In this document: in pieces, positions 24,989-33,233 of the stretch | How positions within the stretch are numbered: position 1 is the stretch's first letter | Layout of the letters: each line of letters opens with the position of its first letter | Source: Streptomyces sp. NBC_01304 | Lineage (GTDB): Bacteria; Actinomycetota; Actinomycetes; Streptomycetales; Streptomycetaceae | DNA length: 64,000 nt | NCBI RefSeq assembly: GCF_035975855.1 | Contig: NZ_CP109055.1 | Coordinates: forward strand, 310,001-374,000 | Direction: 5' to 3' | Program-made: the position numbers and the translations under genes | Notes under the pieces: model-generated | What the model was told of the DNA's origin: nothing | The model's database searches: none | What the model saw: only the letters and a program-made list of their open reading frames with translations

Positions 24989-27900
24989 CTACATGAACGG
25001 GTCGAGTTCGTTGTCGTCGTAGTCGTGCTCGATGCGCGGTCGGTAGGCGCTTGCCCGCACGTGGCGGAGGAAGTCCTCGGGGAGGTCCAGCTGGTAGTTC
25101 TCGAGGTAGTGGATCGAGTCGGTGCGCCACACCCACACACCGTCCGTGTGCAGAGACGGCCCGCCGAGGATGAACTCCTGCGGGCGGAACAGGTCGGGAA
25201 TGGCTGACATGAAGTCGATCGCGACGAGCTCTTCGGCCTTCATGTACGCGATGACCTGGGCCCGGTCCTCGACCACTTGCCCCGTGCGGGCGTCATGGAT
25301 GGAGGGAAGGTAGGCCAGCCTCCCTTCGTACATCTGCCGGTACAGCCCGACCGGGTTCAGCCCTGTGGGCGCCGGGTCAGGGTCCGGACTCGGGGTGACA
25401 GGGCGCGGGGCCTCAACTACCTCGCTTCGGGAAGGTGTCGAGGGGGCGGCTGCCAGGCGTTGGAGTTGGGCGCGTACACCGTCGGGCCGCAGCCAGCCGT
25501 AGCCGGCGTCTTGGAGGCGAGCGAGCAGGGTCTCCACATCGCGGTCGGCCAACGGTGTCGGGTGCCAGGCAAGGAATGCCTCCAGGTGCGCCCGCGCGGC
25601 TTCGTCCCAGTCGGCCGGTTCATGCGCGGCCAGGTCCCAGTCGAGTTCCCAGAGCCGGACGATGCCGTCCTGTTCCCCGGAAAGCGCGTAACGGCCGTCC
25701 GGCGTCAAGGAGATGCTGGACACGCTTGTCCGGTGACCTTCGAGGACGCGGATGCAGCGTCCACTCTCCACATCCCACACACGGACGCGGGCGTCGGTGT
25801 GGCCGGACACCGCAAAACGGCCGTCGGCGCTGAGCTGGACGGCGTTCGCCGGGCCCGCGGTCTCGTCGAATACCCGCACGCACTGCCCGGTCGCCGTGTC
25901 CCACAGGCGGATGGTCCGTTCGCTGGAGAGCACGGCTCGCTCGTCCATGCTCAGGCACACCGACGTCAGTTGGTCGACGTGCCCCCGCAGCGTCAGCAGG
26001 CCCAGGCCGCTGTCCAGGTCCCACAGCTGTACGGAATTGGCGGCGTATCCGCGGTGAGCGGCAAGGCGCTCGCCGGCGACGGCTCCGGCCGTGTCCGCCT
26101 GATCGCGGGTGGCCTCCAGCGTCATCGGCAGTCTGCTGCTCTCCAGGTCCCACACCCGGATCATGTTCCCCACCGCGCCGACCAGAGCCGACCGGCCGTC
26201 AGGGCTGAACCGCATCCACGAAATCCCGTGCAGGTCCCCCTCCATCACCCGCAGGCACTCACCGTCCTCGGCGCGCCACAACCGCACAGTGCCGTCCTGG
26301 CACCCGGACAGCACATACCGCCCGTCGTCGCTCAGCCGGACCGACTCGACCTTGTGGTGGGAGTGAGCGTCCAGGACGCGGATGCACGCTCCGCTTTCGA
26401 GGTCCCACAGCCTTGCCGTCCGGTCGCTGCCGGCGGTCACGGCGATCCGCCCGTCCCCGGACACGTCAACGGAGTTCAGGAAGCGGTCATGGGCGCGCAA
26501 GGTCCTGACCGGCCAGGCCGACCGCAGGCCTGCCCGCACCGTTGAGCGGCCCAGGGCCTGCCATGCAGAAAGGAGCTCGGGATCCCGTTGGAATCCGGGG
26601 GTACTCCTCGCCTGCGTGAGCAGATCGAGTGCGCGGGCGTACCGACCGGACGCGCGTGCCTGCTCCGCCTCCTCGGCCAGGGCCGTCACCCGGCCCCTCA
26701 GCCGGCTCACCTCGCTGTGCGACCGTGGGCCGCTCGGGAGCAGCACGCTGGCGTGTCCGCCCGGCAGTTCCCAGGTACGGCGGACATCCGAATCGACGCA
26801 GCCCGCGTGCCGGCCGTCCGGGCTCGGCGCGACCGCGAGCGGCTCGCTCTCCAGACCCTCGAAGGTGCGCAGGCAGCGGCCGGTCTCCAGATCCCAGAAG
26901 CGGATGCTCTTGTCCCGTCCGCCGCTGATCGCGTGCCGGCCGTCGGCGGTCAGGGACACCGCCGCCGCCGTCTTGGTGTGCCCGGCCAGCGTGCGCACCA
27001 ACCGGCCGCTGCCGACGTCCCAGATCCGGATCTTTCCATCGTCGCCGCTGGTGACGGCCCTCTCGCCGTCCGCGCTGATGCCCATCGGCACGGAGAAGCT
27101 GGAGCCCCGCAGGACATGCCGGAGCCGTCCGGCGGACAAGTCCCACAGCCGCACCGTGTCATGCTCAGTGCCGCCGGCCGACAGTGCCCAGCGCGCGTCC
27201 CCGCTCACCTCGAGGGTCCGCCCGTGTTCGTCGGGGCAATCGAGAGTGAACCGGCCCTTGCCGGAGTGGAAGTCCCAGACAAGGATCTTCCCGTAGGACG
27301 TGGCGCACAGTGCCAGGCTCGCGTCACCGCTCAAGCGCACCTGGCGGATTGCGCCCTTGTACGGTCGCCCCTCCGGAAGGGGGATCGCCGCGCGGCCCAG
27401 GCAGCGGCCCTCGGTCAAGTCCCAGAACCCCACCACCTCGTCAGCACCGGCGGAGAGGGCGAAACGCCCGTCCGCGCTCACGTCGACGAAACGGACCTCG
27501 CGTTCGTGTCCTTCGAGGGAGACGAGACACTTCCCGCTCTGGACGTCCCACAGCCGCAGCGTGCCATCACGGCTCCCGACGAACGCGAACCGCAGGTCGG
27601 GAGTGAGCCGGATCGCGGGCCTGAAGGCGGGCGGATGAGCGAGCCACGGAACATCGGTCTGGTAGACGCAGCCGGCTTCGGTGAGATCTCCAGAACGCAA
27701 CGTGCGCAACGCATCCTGGACCTCGGGCTGTTCTGGCTGCTCGCGTATGAGCGCGTCGGCCAGCGCCCGCGCCGCGTCGAGGTCGGCGCGTTCCAGATGC
27801 ACCTGGAGAAGGGCGAGCCGCGCCTGCCACGCGTCGCCGGTGTCGGCGCGTACCGCTTCCATGTCGGCGAGGAGCCCGGCATCGCTGATCTCACCGCGCC

Positions 27901-29002
27901 GCCACCGCCACATGCCGGCGTTGTACGAGGCCCGCACGTGCCGCGGATCCGCTTTCAGCGCTGCCGCGAACGCCTCTTGCGCCTGGGCAGGCCTGCCCAG
28001 GTCGACCAACGACAGTGCGCGGTTGTTCCACTCGTCCGCCCGCAGATCGGCTGCTGCCGGCCGGCTGCGCGGGTACGGGCGACCTGCCCCCTCCCGATAC
28101 ATGCCCACCAAGGCTTCGGCGACCTCGGCCATCGTGCGCGGTCGTTGGGCCGGGTCCGTCTCCAAGCACCGTGCGAGCAGGTCGGCCAGAGCATCCGGCG
28201 CCTGCGGCAGGCCGTCTTCTTCCGGACCTCCGGCGCGGTAGACGGCCAGCACCTCACCGGCGGCGGAGCCGATCATCCACGTGACGCCGCCGGTGAACAT
28301 CTCCAAGACCGACACCGCGAAGCTGTAGATGTCGCTGCGCCGCCCCAGAGCCTGCCCGGCCAACTGCTCAGGCGAGGCGTAGGCACGAGTCATCCCGCCG
28401 GTGGGCACCATGATGGTCTTGTCCGACGCGTTGCCGCCTTCGGGCCGCATCCGCGCGGTCGCCTGCGCACGCGCCAGCCCGAAGTCGGACACCTTCGCCA
28501 TGAGATCTTGCGGGTCGTCGCCGTCGATCAGGACGTTGTCCGGCTTCACATCCTGGTGGACCAGCCCCCGGCCGTGGGCATGTTCCAGCCCCCAGGCGAC
28601 CTGGATCGACACGTCCAGGATCCGCGCCAACGCCTCCTGCCGCCCGCCTTCATACAGCCGCCGGTCGTTGATCCACTCCCGCAGGCTGCCACCGGCGACG
28701 TACTCCGCGAAGACCCGTGGGATGCCGCCCATCGTGCGCACGTAGTAACAGCTGCACACGTTCGGATGCAGCCCCAACGACACCCACGTTTCCGCCTCGG
28801 TGATGAACCGCTCGCGGTCGGCCGCGCTCGTGAACCATTCCGGCCGCGGGCACTTCACCGCCAGGTCCATCCCCCAGGCCAGATGCCGAACCCGGTAGAC
28901 CAACCCCATCCCGCCGTGCTCATGCACCAGGGAGACCTCGTACCGGCCGTCGATGATGTCACCAACGCCCCACACCGCCGGAGTCTCGACTGCCTCGTCC
29001 AT
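24989..29002 (-). CDS. Ser/Thr protein kinase with TPR and two WD40 blocks and a C-terminal module (1337 aa)
   Basis: Kinase domain, residues ~15-300: HEHGGMGLVYRV loop, Lys50 (LAVK), GLVHQDVKPDNVLID catalytic loop (HQD instead of HRD, a non-RD kinase), DFG at 173-175 and YASPEQ. TPR-like helices follow (ADEWNNRALSLVDLGRPAQA). A first WD40 block begins at RLTPDLRFAFVGSRDGTLRL, then a helical linker (VTALAEEAEQARASGRYARA) and a second block from WPVRTLRAHDRFLNSVDVS. The last ~120 residues (LPSIHDARTGQVVEDRAQVI, ILGGPSLHTDGVWVWRTDS) resemble stand-alone actinobacterial immunity-like proteins. No membrane segment, so it is cytosolic. ATG 29002 follows GGGGGG. Two AlkB-like genes follow on the same strand. 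Probably a stimulus-sensing scaffold kinase; substrates unknown. Confidence 0.9.
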   Translation of the reverse strand: MDEAVETPAVWGVGDIIDGRYEVSLVHEHGGMGLVYRVRHLAWGMDLAVKCPRPEWFTSAADRERFITEAETWVSLGLHPNVCSCYYVRTMGGIPRVFAEYVAGGSLREWINDRRLYEGGRQEALARILDVSIQVAWGLEHAHGRGLVHQDVKPDNVLIDGDDPQDLMAKVSDFGLARAQATARMRPEGGNASDKTIMVPTGGMTRAYASPEQLAGQALGRRSDIYSFAVSVLEMFTGGVTWMIGSAAGEVLAVYRAGGPEEDGLPQAPDALADLLARCLETDPAQRPRTMAEVAEALVGMYREGAGRPYPRSRPAAADLRADEWNNRALSLVDLGRPAQAQEAFAAALKADPRHVRASYNAGMWRWRRGEISDAGLLADMEAVRADTGDAWQARLALLQVHLERADLDAARALADALIREQPEQPEVQDALRTLRSGDLTEAGCVYQTDVPWLAHPPAFRPAIRLTPDLRFAFVGSRDGTLRLWDVQSGKCLVSLEGHEREVRFVDVSADGRFALSAGADEVVGFWDLTEGRCLGRAAIPLPEGRPYKGAIRQVRLSGDASLALCATSYGKILVWDFHSGKGRFTLDCPDEHGRTLEVSGDARWALSAGGTEHDTVRLWDLSAGRLRHVLRGSSFSVPMGISADGERAVTSGDDGKIRIWDVGSGRLVRTLAGHTKTAAAVSLTADGRHAISGGRDKSIRFWDLETGRCLRTFEGLESEPLAVAPSPDGRHAGCVDSDVRRTWELPGGHASVLLPSGPRSHSEVSRLRGRVTALAEEAEQARASGRYARALDLLTQARSTPGFQRDPELLSAWQALGRSTVRAGLRSAWPVRTLRAHDRFLNSVDVSGDGRIAVTAGSDRTARLWDLESGACIRVLDAHSHHKVESVRLSDDGRYVLSGCQDGTVRLWRAEDGECLRVMEGDLHGISWMRFSPDGRSALVGAVGNMIRVWDLESSRLPMTLEATRDQADTAGAVAGERLAAHRGYAANSVQLWDLDSGLGLLTLRGHVDQLTSVCLSMDERAVLSSERTIRLWDTATGQCVRVFDETAGPANAVQLSADGRFAVSGHTDARVRVWDVESGRCIRVLEGHRTSVSSISLTPDGRYALSGEQDGIVRLWELDWDLAAHEPADWDEAARAHLEAFLAWHPTPLADRDVETLLARLQDAGYGWLRPDGVRAQLQRLAAAPSTPSRSEVVEAPRPVTPSPDPDPAPTGLNPVGLYRQMYEGRLAYLPSIHDARTGQVVEDRAQVIAYMKAEELVAIDFMSAIPDLFRPQEFILGGPSLHTDGVWVWRTDSIHYLENYQLDLPEDFLRHVRASAYRPRIEHDYDDNELDPFM

Positions 29003-29285
29003 GGATCCCCCCGATACCATCCAAGATCATCGACGATCGGCCACTATACAGCGGGGAGTTGAGCCCTCCGACGCCGATGACGCCTATGCCTATTCCCAAC
29101 CTGGCGCCGATGGGGGGCAGTTGGCGGGCCGCAGGGGAGGATCGAGGCACTGGCCGACAGGTCTCCGACCAGACACGCGACGCGGCGACGGCTCGTCCCA
29201 AGAGCCCGCAGCGGCTCGACCTTCTACCGGATCCTCCACGCGTGGCAGCACCTGCTCCGCTCGCATGACACCGGGACCACCAGGA

Positions 29286-29510
29286 CTACCCGCACGACGT
29301 ACGCCTCCTCGATGGCGTACGCCGACCCGCGCCGAGACTGTTGCGCCAGGCCCGCGCCTGCGGTGAACTCCGGCAATTCCAGGAGGTTCTGGCTCGCCGC
29401 CTCCCCCGCCACACCTGCCCGGGTGGGACCTGGGCAGTGTCTTGGAGCAGGACGAACGAGGCAGCGAGGAGAGGGATGCCGACAACGACGGGTCGGCAGG
29501 CGCGGTTCAT
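29286..29510 (-). CDS. Small hydrophobic-N-terminus ORF coupled to the XRE gene (74 aa), possibly frameshifted
   Basis: Its ATG overlaps the TGA of the XRE gene (ATGA), and the first 30 residues are a convincing anchor or signal (VVVGIPLLAASFVLLQDTAQ). After about residue 30 the frame becomes Arg-rich, while another frame reads SQNLLELPEFTAGAGLAQQ and AYVVRVVLVVP. A real third operon gene with a frameshift near 29410 is therefore possible; a chance overlap is the alternative. The 283 bases from here to the kinase start hold no other supported gene. Confidence 0.35.
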   Translation of the reverse strand: MNRACRPVVVGIPLLAASFVLLQDTAQVPPGQVWRGRRRARTSWNCRSSPQARAWRNSLGAGRRTPSRRRTSCG

Positions 29511-29728
29511 GGGCCTGCGGCGTCCTCGGCCTCCCAGCGAAGCAGGTCGCCCGGCTGGCACTTGAGCACCTCGCAGAGCGCGGCGAGCGTCGTGAAGCGC
29601 ACCGCCTTGGCGCGGCCGTTCTTGAGGACCGCCAGGTTGGCGGGGGTGATCCCTACGCTGTCTGCGAGTTCGCCCACGGACATCTTCCGCCTGGCGAGCA
29701 TCACGTCGATGTCGACGGTGATCGGCAT
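29507..29728 (-). CDS. YozG-like XRE/Cro-family regulator (73 aa)
   Basis: A single compact helix-turn-helix: MLARRKMSVGELADSVGITP then ANLAVLKNGRAKAVRFTTLA, ending LKCQPGDLLRWEAED. This short form is the usual partner of DUF2975 membrane proteins; the start codon overlaps the DUF2975 stop (TGATG). The pair probably forms a self-controlled unit, with the palindrome at 30253-30267 as candidate operator. How the membrane partner influences the regulator is not known in general. Confidence 0.88.
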   Translation of the reverse strand: MPITVDIDVMLARRKMSVGELADSVGITPANLAVLKNGRAKAVRFTTLAALCEVLKCQPGDLLRWEAEDAAGP

Positions 29729-30219
29729 CAGATGACCTCGTCCAACTCGGCCTGCATATGTGCCGCTTCGACGTCGCGGGCGACGGCCTGGGCGAGCAGC
29801 ATTCGCAGCACGAGCACGAGGAGCGCGACTCCCAGGATGGCCACGCCGATCCCGCCCATGATGAGGGTGACGCCCGGGTCGTCCCGCTGGCCGGGCGCAT
29901 TGATGGCCGTGACCGCGAACCACACGAGAGCAGCCGCAACGATCGCGCCGATGATGACGTCCACGTACCGGAAGGCGGCGTGGGAGAACACGGTTCCGCG
30001 CCGCACCATCGTGACCAGTCGCCATACACAGACCAGGGCGACCTGGGCGGTCCCGATGCCCAGGATCGTGATCAGGCGCAGCGGGGTCAGCGGGAGCGAA
30101 CCGTCCTCCGGGTCATTCCCGCTGACCAGCGCCCACACCATCAATGCCTGTACGAACACGGTGCCGGTGAGCACGACCACGAGCACGGCGCGCAGCGCGC
30201 GCACTGTCAGCTTTCCCAT
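29728..30219 (-). CDS. DUF2975 membrane protein (163 aa)
   Basis: Four hydrophobic segments (ALRAVLVVVLTGTVFVQALM, ILGIGTAQVALVCVWRLV, IIGAIVAAALVWFAVTAI, GIGVAILGVALLVLVLRMLL) in the DUF2975 pattern, with the conserved GTVFSHAAFRYVD loop. ATG 30219 has GGAAGGG at ideal spacing, better than ATG 30234. The TGA overlaps the ATG of the XRE regulator. DUF2975/XRE pairs are widespread in Gram-positive bacteria; the membrane protein is suspected to sense envelope or drug stress. Confidence 0.87.
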   Translation of the reverse strand: MGKLTVRALRAVLVVVLTGTVFVQALMVWALVSGNDPEDGSLPLTPLRLITILGIGTAQVALVCVWRLVTMVRRGTVFSHAAFRYVDVIIGAIVAAALVWFAVTAINAPGQRDDPGVTLIMGGIGVAILGVALLVLVLRMLLAQAVARDVEAAHMQAELDEVI

Positions 30220-30252
30220 GACCCACCCTTCCATCGAACCACGATGGAAATC

Positions 30253-30267
30253 TATCGAATATCGATA
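30253..30267. promoter_or_regulatory. Inverted repeat TATCGA-ATA-TCGATA, probable operator of the DUF2975/XRE unit
   Basis: Six-base perfect arms around three bases, 34 bases upstream of the DUF2975 ATG. The surrounding 20 bases (TCTATCGAATATCGATATGC) are AT-rich against a GC-rich background, as expected of a promoter/operator. Binding by the XRE regulator is inferred. Confidence 0.5.
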
Positions 30268-30631
30268 TGCGAAGCAAGGTCTCTACCGGAGAGCGGGCGG
30301 CGGCTGAGGCCGTCCACCGGCTACGTGAACGGCACCGGGACCGCCAGGAACATCCGCTCGACGCACACCGCACCTCCCCGAGGGCGCACGCCGCGCGTAG
30401 CGGTCAGAGGCAGCCACCAGGGCAGCCGGCGCCATGAGTTGGTATCGGTGCTGGTCAGGGGTGAGGTAGACGCGGAACCGGCCTCCACCCGCTCATCCCC
30501 AGGCTCGATTCCGCGCTCGGCCCCGGCTGCTCGCGCTTCGGCGCCCCCGCAGTCGGGGCACCGATGGACTCCACGAGGTGATCGCGCATAAACCGTTGCC
30601 TGGGCAGGTGGAGGTACCCCACGATGCCCGG

Positions 30632-31498
30632 ATGCGCTTCTCGATCAATATCCCGAACTTCGGCGACTTCGCCGACCCCCGAAACGTGGCAACCGTAGCG
30701 GCGGCGGCCGAGGAGTCCGGGTGGGACGGGCTCTTCGTCTGGGACCACGTCCATTACCGGGGCTACTCGGGGCGGCCCTTCGGGGACGCGTGGATGCTGC
30801 TGACCGCGGCCGCACTCGCGACGTCACGGATCCGGGTGGGGACACTCCTCACTCCGGTAGCGCGCTATCGCCCGCAGCAACTCGCCCGGCAGGTAGCCAC
30901 CTTGGACAACCTCAGCGGAGGCAGAGTCATCTTCGCCGCGGGGCTGGGCGGGCCGGTCGAGGACGAGTACGGCAGCTTCGGCGACTCCACCGATCGACGT
31001 GTCCTCGCCGAGCGACTGGACGAAGGACTGGAGTTGTTGGGGCAGTTCTGGACGGGCGAGGCTGTCGACCATCACGGTCGGCACTACCAGGCGCGGAACG
31101 TGAGCCTGCAGCCCGCCACCGTGCAGCGCCCCCGGCCACCGGTGTGGATCGGGGGATTCTGGCCAAACCGTCCGCCCATGCGACGGGCCGCACGATGGGA
31201 CGGCGCGGTTCCCCTGTTCGACAACGCCCTGCATGGACACCCGCCGGACCCCAAGGACGTACGGGAGTTGATCAACTATGTGCGCGGCCATCGAGAAGGC
31301 GACACCCAGCGCCCCTTCGACCTCGTAGTCGGCGGCGCCACTTCGGCGGACGCCGCCAAGGCCAAGGATGTGATCGGCCCGCTGCGCGACGCGGGTGCCA
31401 CCTGGTGGGACGAAAGGCAACTCGATCCTGGCCCCGATGTGGACTGCCTGGCTCCGGTGCTGCGGCGCATCGAGGCGGGGCCACCGGTACTCGATTAG
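30632..31498 (+). CDS. LLM-class flavin-dependent oxidoreductase (288 aa)
   Basis: Bacterial luciferase-like TIM barrel: RFSINIPNFGDFADPRNVAT, EESGWDGLFVWDHVHYRGYS, TSRIRVGTLLTPVARYRPQQ and LDNLSGGRVIFAAGLGG are the FMN/F420-site segments of the family. Actinobacterial members often use F420H2. The start is put at ATG 30632 because the family N terminus begins there; no strong Shine-Dalgarno sequence is at the right distance, and ATG 30578 and GTG 30608 are in frame upstream. It stands alone between divergent and convergent neighbours. The substrate cannot be inferred. Confidence 0.87.
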   Translation: MRFSINIPNFGDFADPRNVATVAAAAEESGWDGLFVWDHVHYRGYSGRPFGDAWMLLTAAALATSRIRVGTLLTPVARYRPQQLARQVATLDNLSGGRVIFAAGLGGPVEDEYGSFGDSTDRRVLAERLDEGLELLGQFWTGEAVDHHGRHYQARNVSLQPATVQRPRPPVWIGGFWPNRPPMRRAARWDGAVPLFDNALHGHPPDPKDVRELINYVRGHREGDTQRPFDLVVGGATSADAAKAKDVIGPLRDAGATWWDERQLDPGPDVDCLAPVLRRIEAGPPVLD

Positions 31499-31574
31499 AC
31501 GCCCCACACCAAGGGGCAGGTGACAGCCTGCCAGGGGTAGGTGGTAGCAACTCAGGCATCTCCCCGCAGAAGAG

Positions 31575-32252
31575 CTACACCCTACGGGGAGGGCTGTCGC
31601 TGACCTTCGCACAGTGACTCACGGACTTGCCGCGGGGCTCGAGGACTTCAATCGCTGCCCCGCGGCTGTTCAGCCAGGCTTCGAGTTCGCTGCCTGCCAG
31701 TTCACGACGGGTACCGGCTTCGTGGACATGGGCAGGACCGAAGAGACTGCCGGTGAGCCCACGGACACAAGTCTCGTCATCGAGTTCCGTGCGGAAGGAC
31801 GTCTCCCGTACGGAAGCACCAAAGAGGTCGGCGCCTCGCAGGTCCACGTCGAGGAGGAAAGCGCCATCGAGCCTCGCCGCCCGCAGCCAGGCCGATCGCG
31901 CATCCACTCCTGCGAGTTCCGCGCTCCCCAGATCTGCTCCGTTCAGGTTCGCCCCGCGCAGGGACGCTCCGTCAAGCACGGCCTTGACGGCCTCCGCCCC
32001 GGTGAGGTCTGCCAGGTCGAGCACGGCATCGTCGAGACGCGCACGGTAGAGGTCCACGCCCACCAACCTCGCGCCGCGCAGCACGGTTTGCACGAGGAGC
32101 CCCATGGCCAGATCAGCACCAGAAAGATCGGCCTGCGACAGGTCAAGCCCGCAGACCTCCAACGTGCTGTCGGCCTGTGCCTGCCATTCCCTCAGCGCCT
32201 CGGCCGGCAGCAGGGACACGCACCTGTCACCCACCCCGGACAACTCGACCAC
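31575..32252 (-). CDS. Pentapeptide-repeat protein (225 aa)
   Basis: From about residue 40 the sequence runs in A(D/N)LxX fives: LDLSQADLSGADLAMG, LRGARLVGVDLYRARLDDAV, LRGANLNGADLGSAELAGVD, LRGADLFGASVRET. This makes a right-handed quadrilateral beta-helix. Such proteins include gyrase-protecting DNA mimics (MfpA/Qnr type), but most are unassigned. The repeat tract is short, about 20 units, with a ~60-residue tail. GTG 32252 is preferred because of GGAGG upstream; the frame is open to a TTG at 32321. No partner gene is in the unit. Confidence 0.83.
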   Translation of the reverse strand: MVELSGVGDRCVSLLPAEALREWQAQADSTLEVCGLDLSQADLSGADLAMGLLVQTVLRGARLVGVDLYRARLDDAVLDLADLTGAEAVKAVLDGASLRGANLNGADLGSAELAGVDARSAWLRAARLDGAFLLDVDLRGADLFGASVRETSFRTELDDETCVRGLTGSLFGPAHVHEAGTRRELAGSELEAWLNSRGAAIEVLEPRGKSVSHCAKVSDSPPRRV

Positions 32253-32321
32253 TCCCTCACTCCCTCCACGTTGCTCGACGACCGCTGCGCTGGGCGCCGG
32301 TGGGCCACTGAGGATCAGCAA

Positions 32322-32804
32322 CCCGCCCGACGAGGTGGCAGCAGCCTCGGGGCTCGCCGTGGATCACGGCTAGGGCCGAGATGGCAGGAGGCCGCCATCC
32401 TCTACGGCAGCTTTGAAGCAGAGCATCAGACAAGTACACACCGGGTGCACAGGCCCGCCAGGAGCCGCGGTCGCGTCGGCAGCACAGTGGCCCAACACAG
32501 CTCCGCTTGCGAGCCCCCGTCCGCCGCTGGCGGTGTGTTGAGCGCGGGCCGCCCGGCGCGCCATGCCGCCGGCACTCCCCCGGTTCAGGCCGGCATTCAC
32601 ACCGAGCCTGCCGGCAAGGTGCCCAAGGAGTACGCACCCGACGCACCCGCGCCAGAGCTACGAGACGACGAGACCACGAGTCGACCGCAGGCCGCACGCA
32701 CCAGCAGTGCCGGCTCGGCAGGCGCGATGACGGCGTCGTGCCAGATCCCCAAGGGCTTGATGCAGCACAGGGGCCCTGCCGCGCAGCCAGCGCGTTGTCG
32801 CTTG
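32322..32804. other. Intergenic stretch without a supported gene
   Basis: About 480 bases between the pentapeptide and DUF3592 genes. Minus-strand frames contain protein-like snatches (KPLGIWHDAVIAPAEPALLV) broken by stops, which could be a decayed gene. No start signal, terminal repeat or RNA structure stood out. Confidence 0.35.
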
Positions 32805-33233
32805 TCAGAGGGTGAGGAGCCGGACCAGCAGCGCCACCACCGTGCCTGCGGTGAGTGCCGACCCCAGCACGGTGAACAGCCGGGCGACGGTCGCCGTCGC
32901 GTCCCACCCATCGATCGCGAACCGACGGGGGTTTTCCGGATCGTATTGGACCATCACATGGCTCCCCACACCGAAGTCGTCTCCGACGACACCGCGGCCA
33001 AAGGTCGACGCGTACTCGCACTCGTGGCCGTCCCGGGCCCTCCAGGCGACAACCGGAAAGTAGGCCGGGCCGCTGTCGTCGCTCCGCCTCGTCTCGTGTC
33101 GGGTGATCAGCGCCTCGGCGGTCACGCCGACGCGACGGAGCGCGCTTGCCCGGCGGAGCCAGTAGGCGCCGAAGGCGAGGAAGACCACGCCGATCGTCAA
33201 CGGGATGAGAGAGAAGAACCATTCGCGTTCCAT
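32805..33233 (-). CDS. DUF3592 membrane protein (142 aa)
   Basis: N-terminal membrane helix (FFSLIPLTIGVVFLAFGAYW), an extracytoplasmic or cytosolic beta domain with the DUF3592 pattern (VTAEALITRHETRRSDD, HVMVQYDPENPRRFAID) and a C-terminal helix (LFTVLGSALTAGTVVALLVR). The start ATG 33233 lies inside the 3' end of the LysR gene (37-base overlap), so the two are probably cotranscribed. Shorter than the DUF3592 protein at 367-1251, which has an extra N-terminal domain. Confidence 0.8.
   Translation of the reverse strand: MEREWFFSLIPLTIGVVFLAFGAYWLRRASALRRVGVTAEALITRHETRRSDDSGPAYFPVVAWRARDGHECEYASTFGRGVVGDDFGVGSHVMVQYDPENPRRFAIDGWDATATVARLFTVLGSALTAGTVVALLVRLLTL

Noticed and set aside
26000..28000. 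Repeated short motifs in the kinase gene as a CRISPR or tandem DNA repeat
   Set aside because: The periodicity comes from WD40 blades; the DNA repeats are imperfect and in frame.
26588..29062. 824-codon plus-strand frame opposite the kinase-WD40 gene
   Set aside because: Antisense of a gene with full kinase motifs and repeated WD40 blades.
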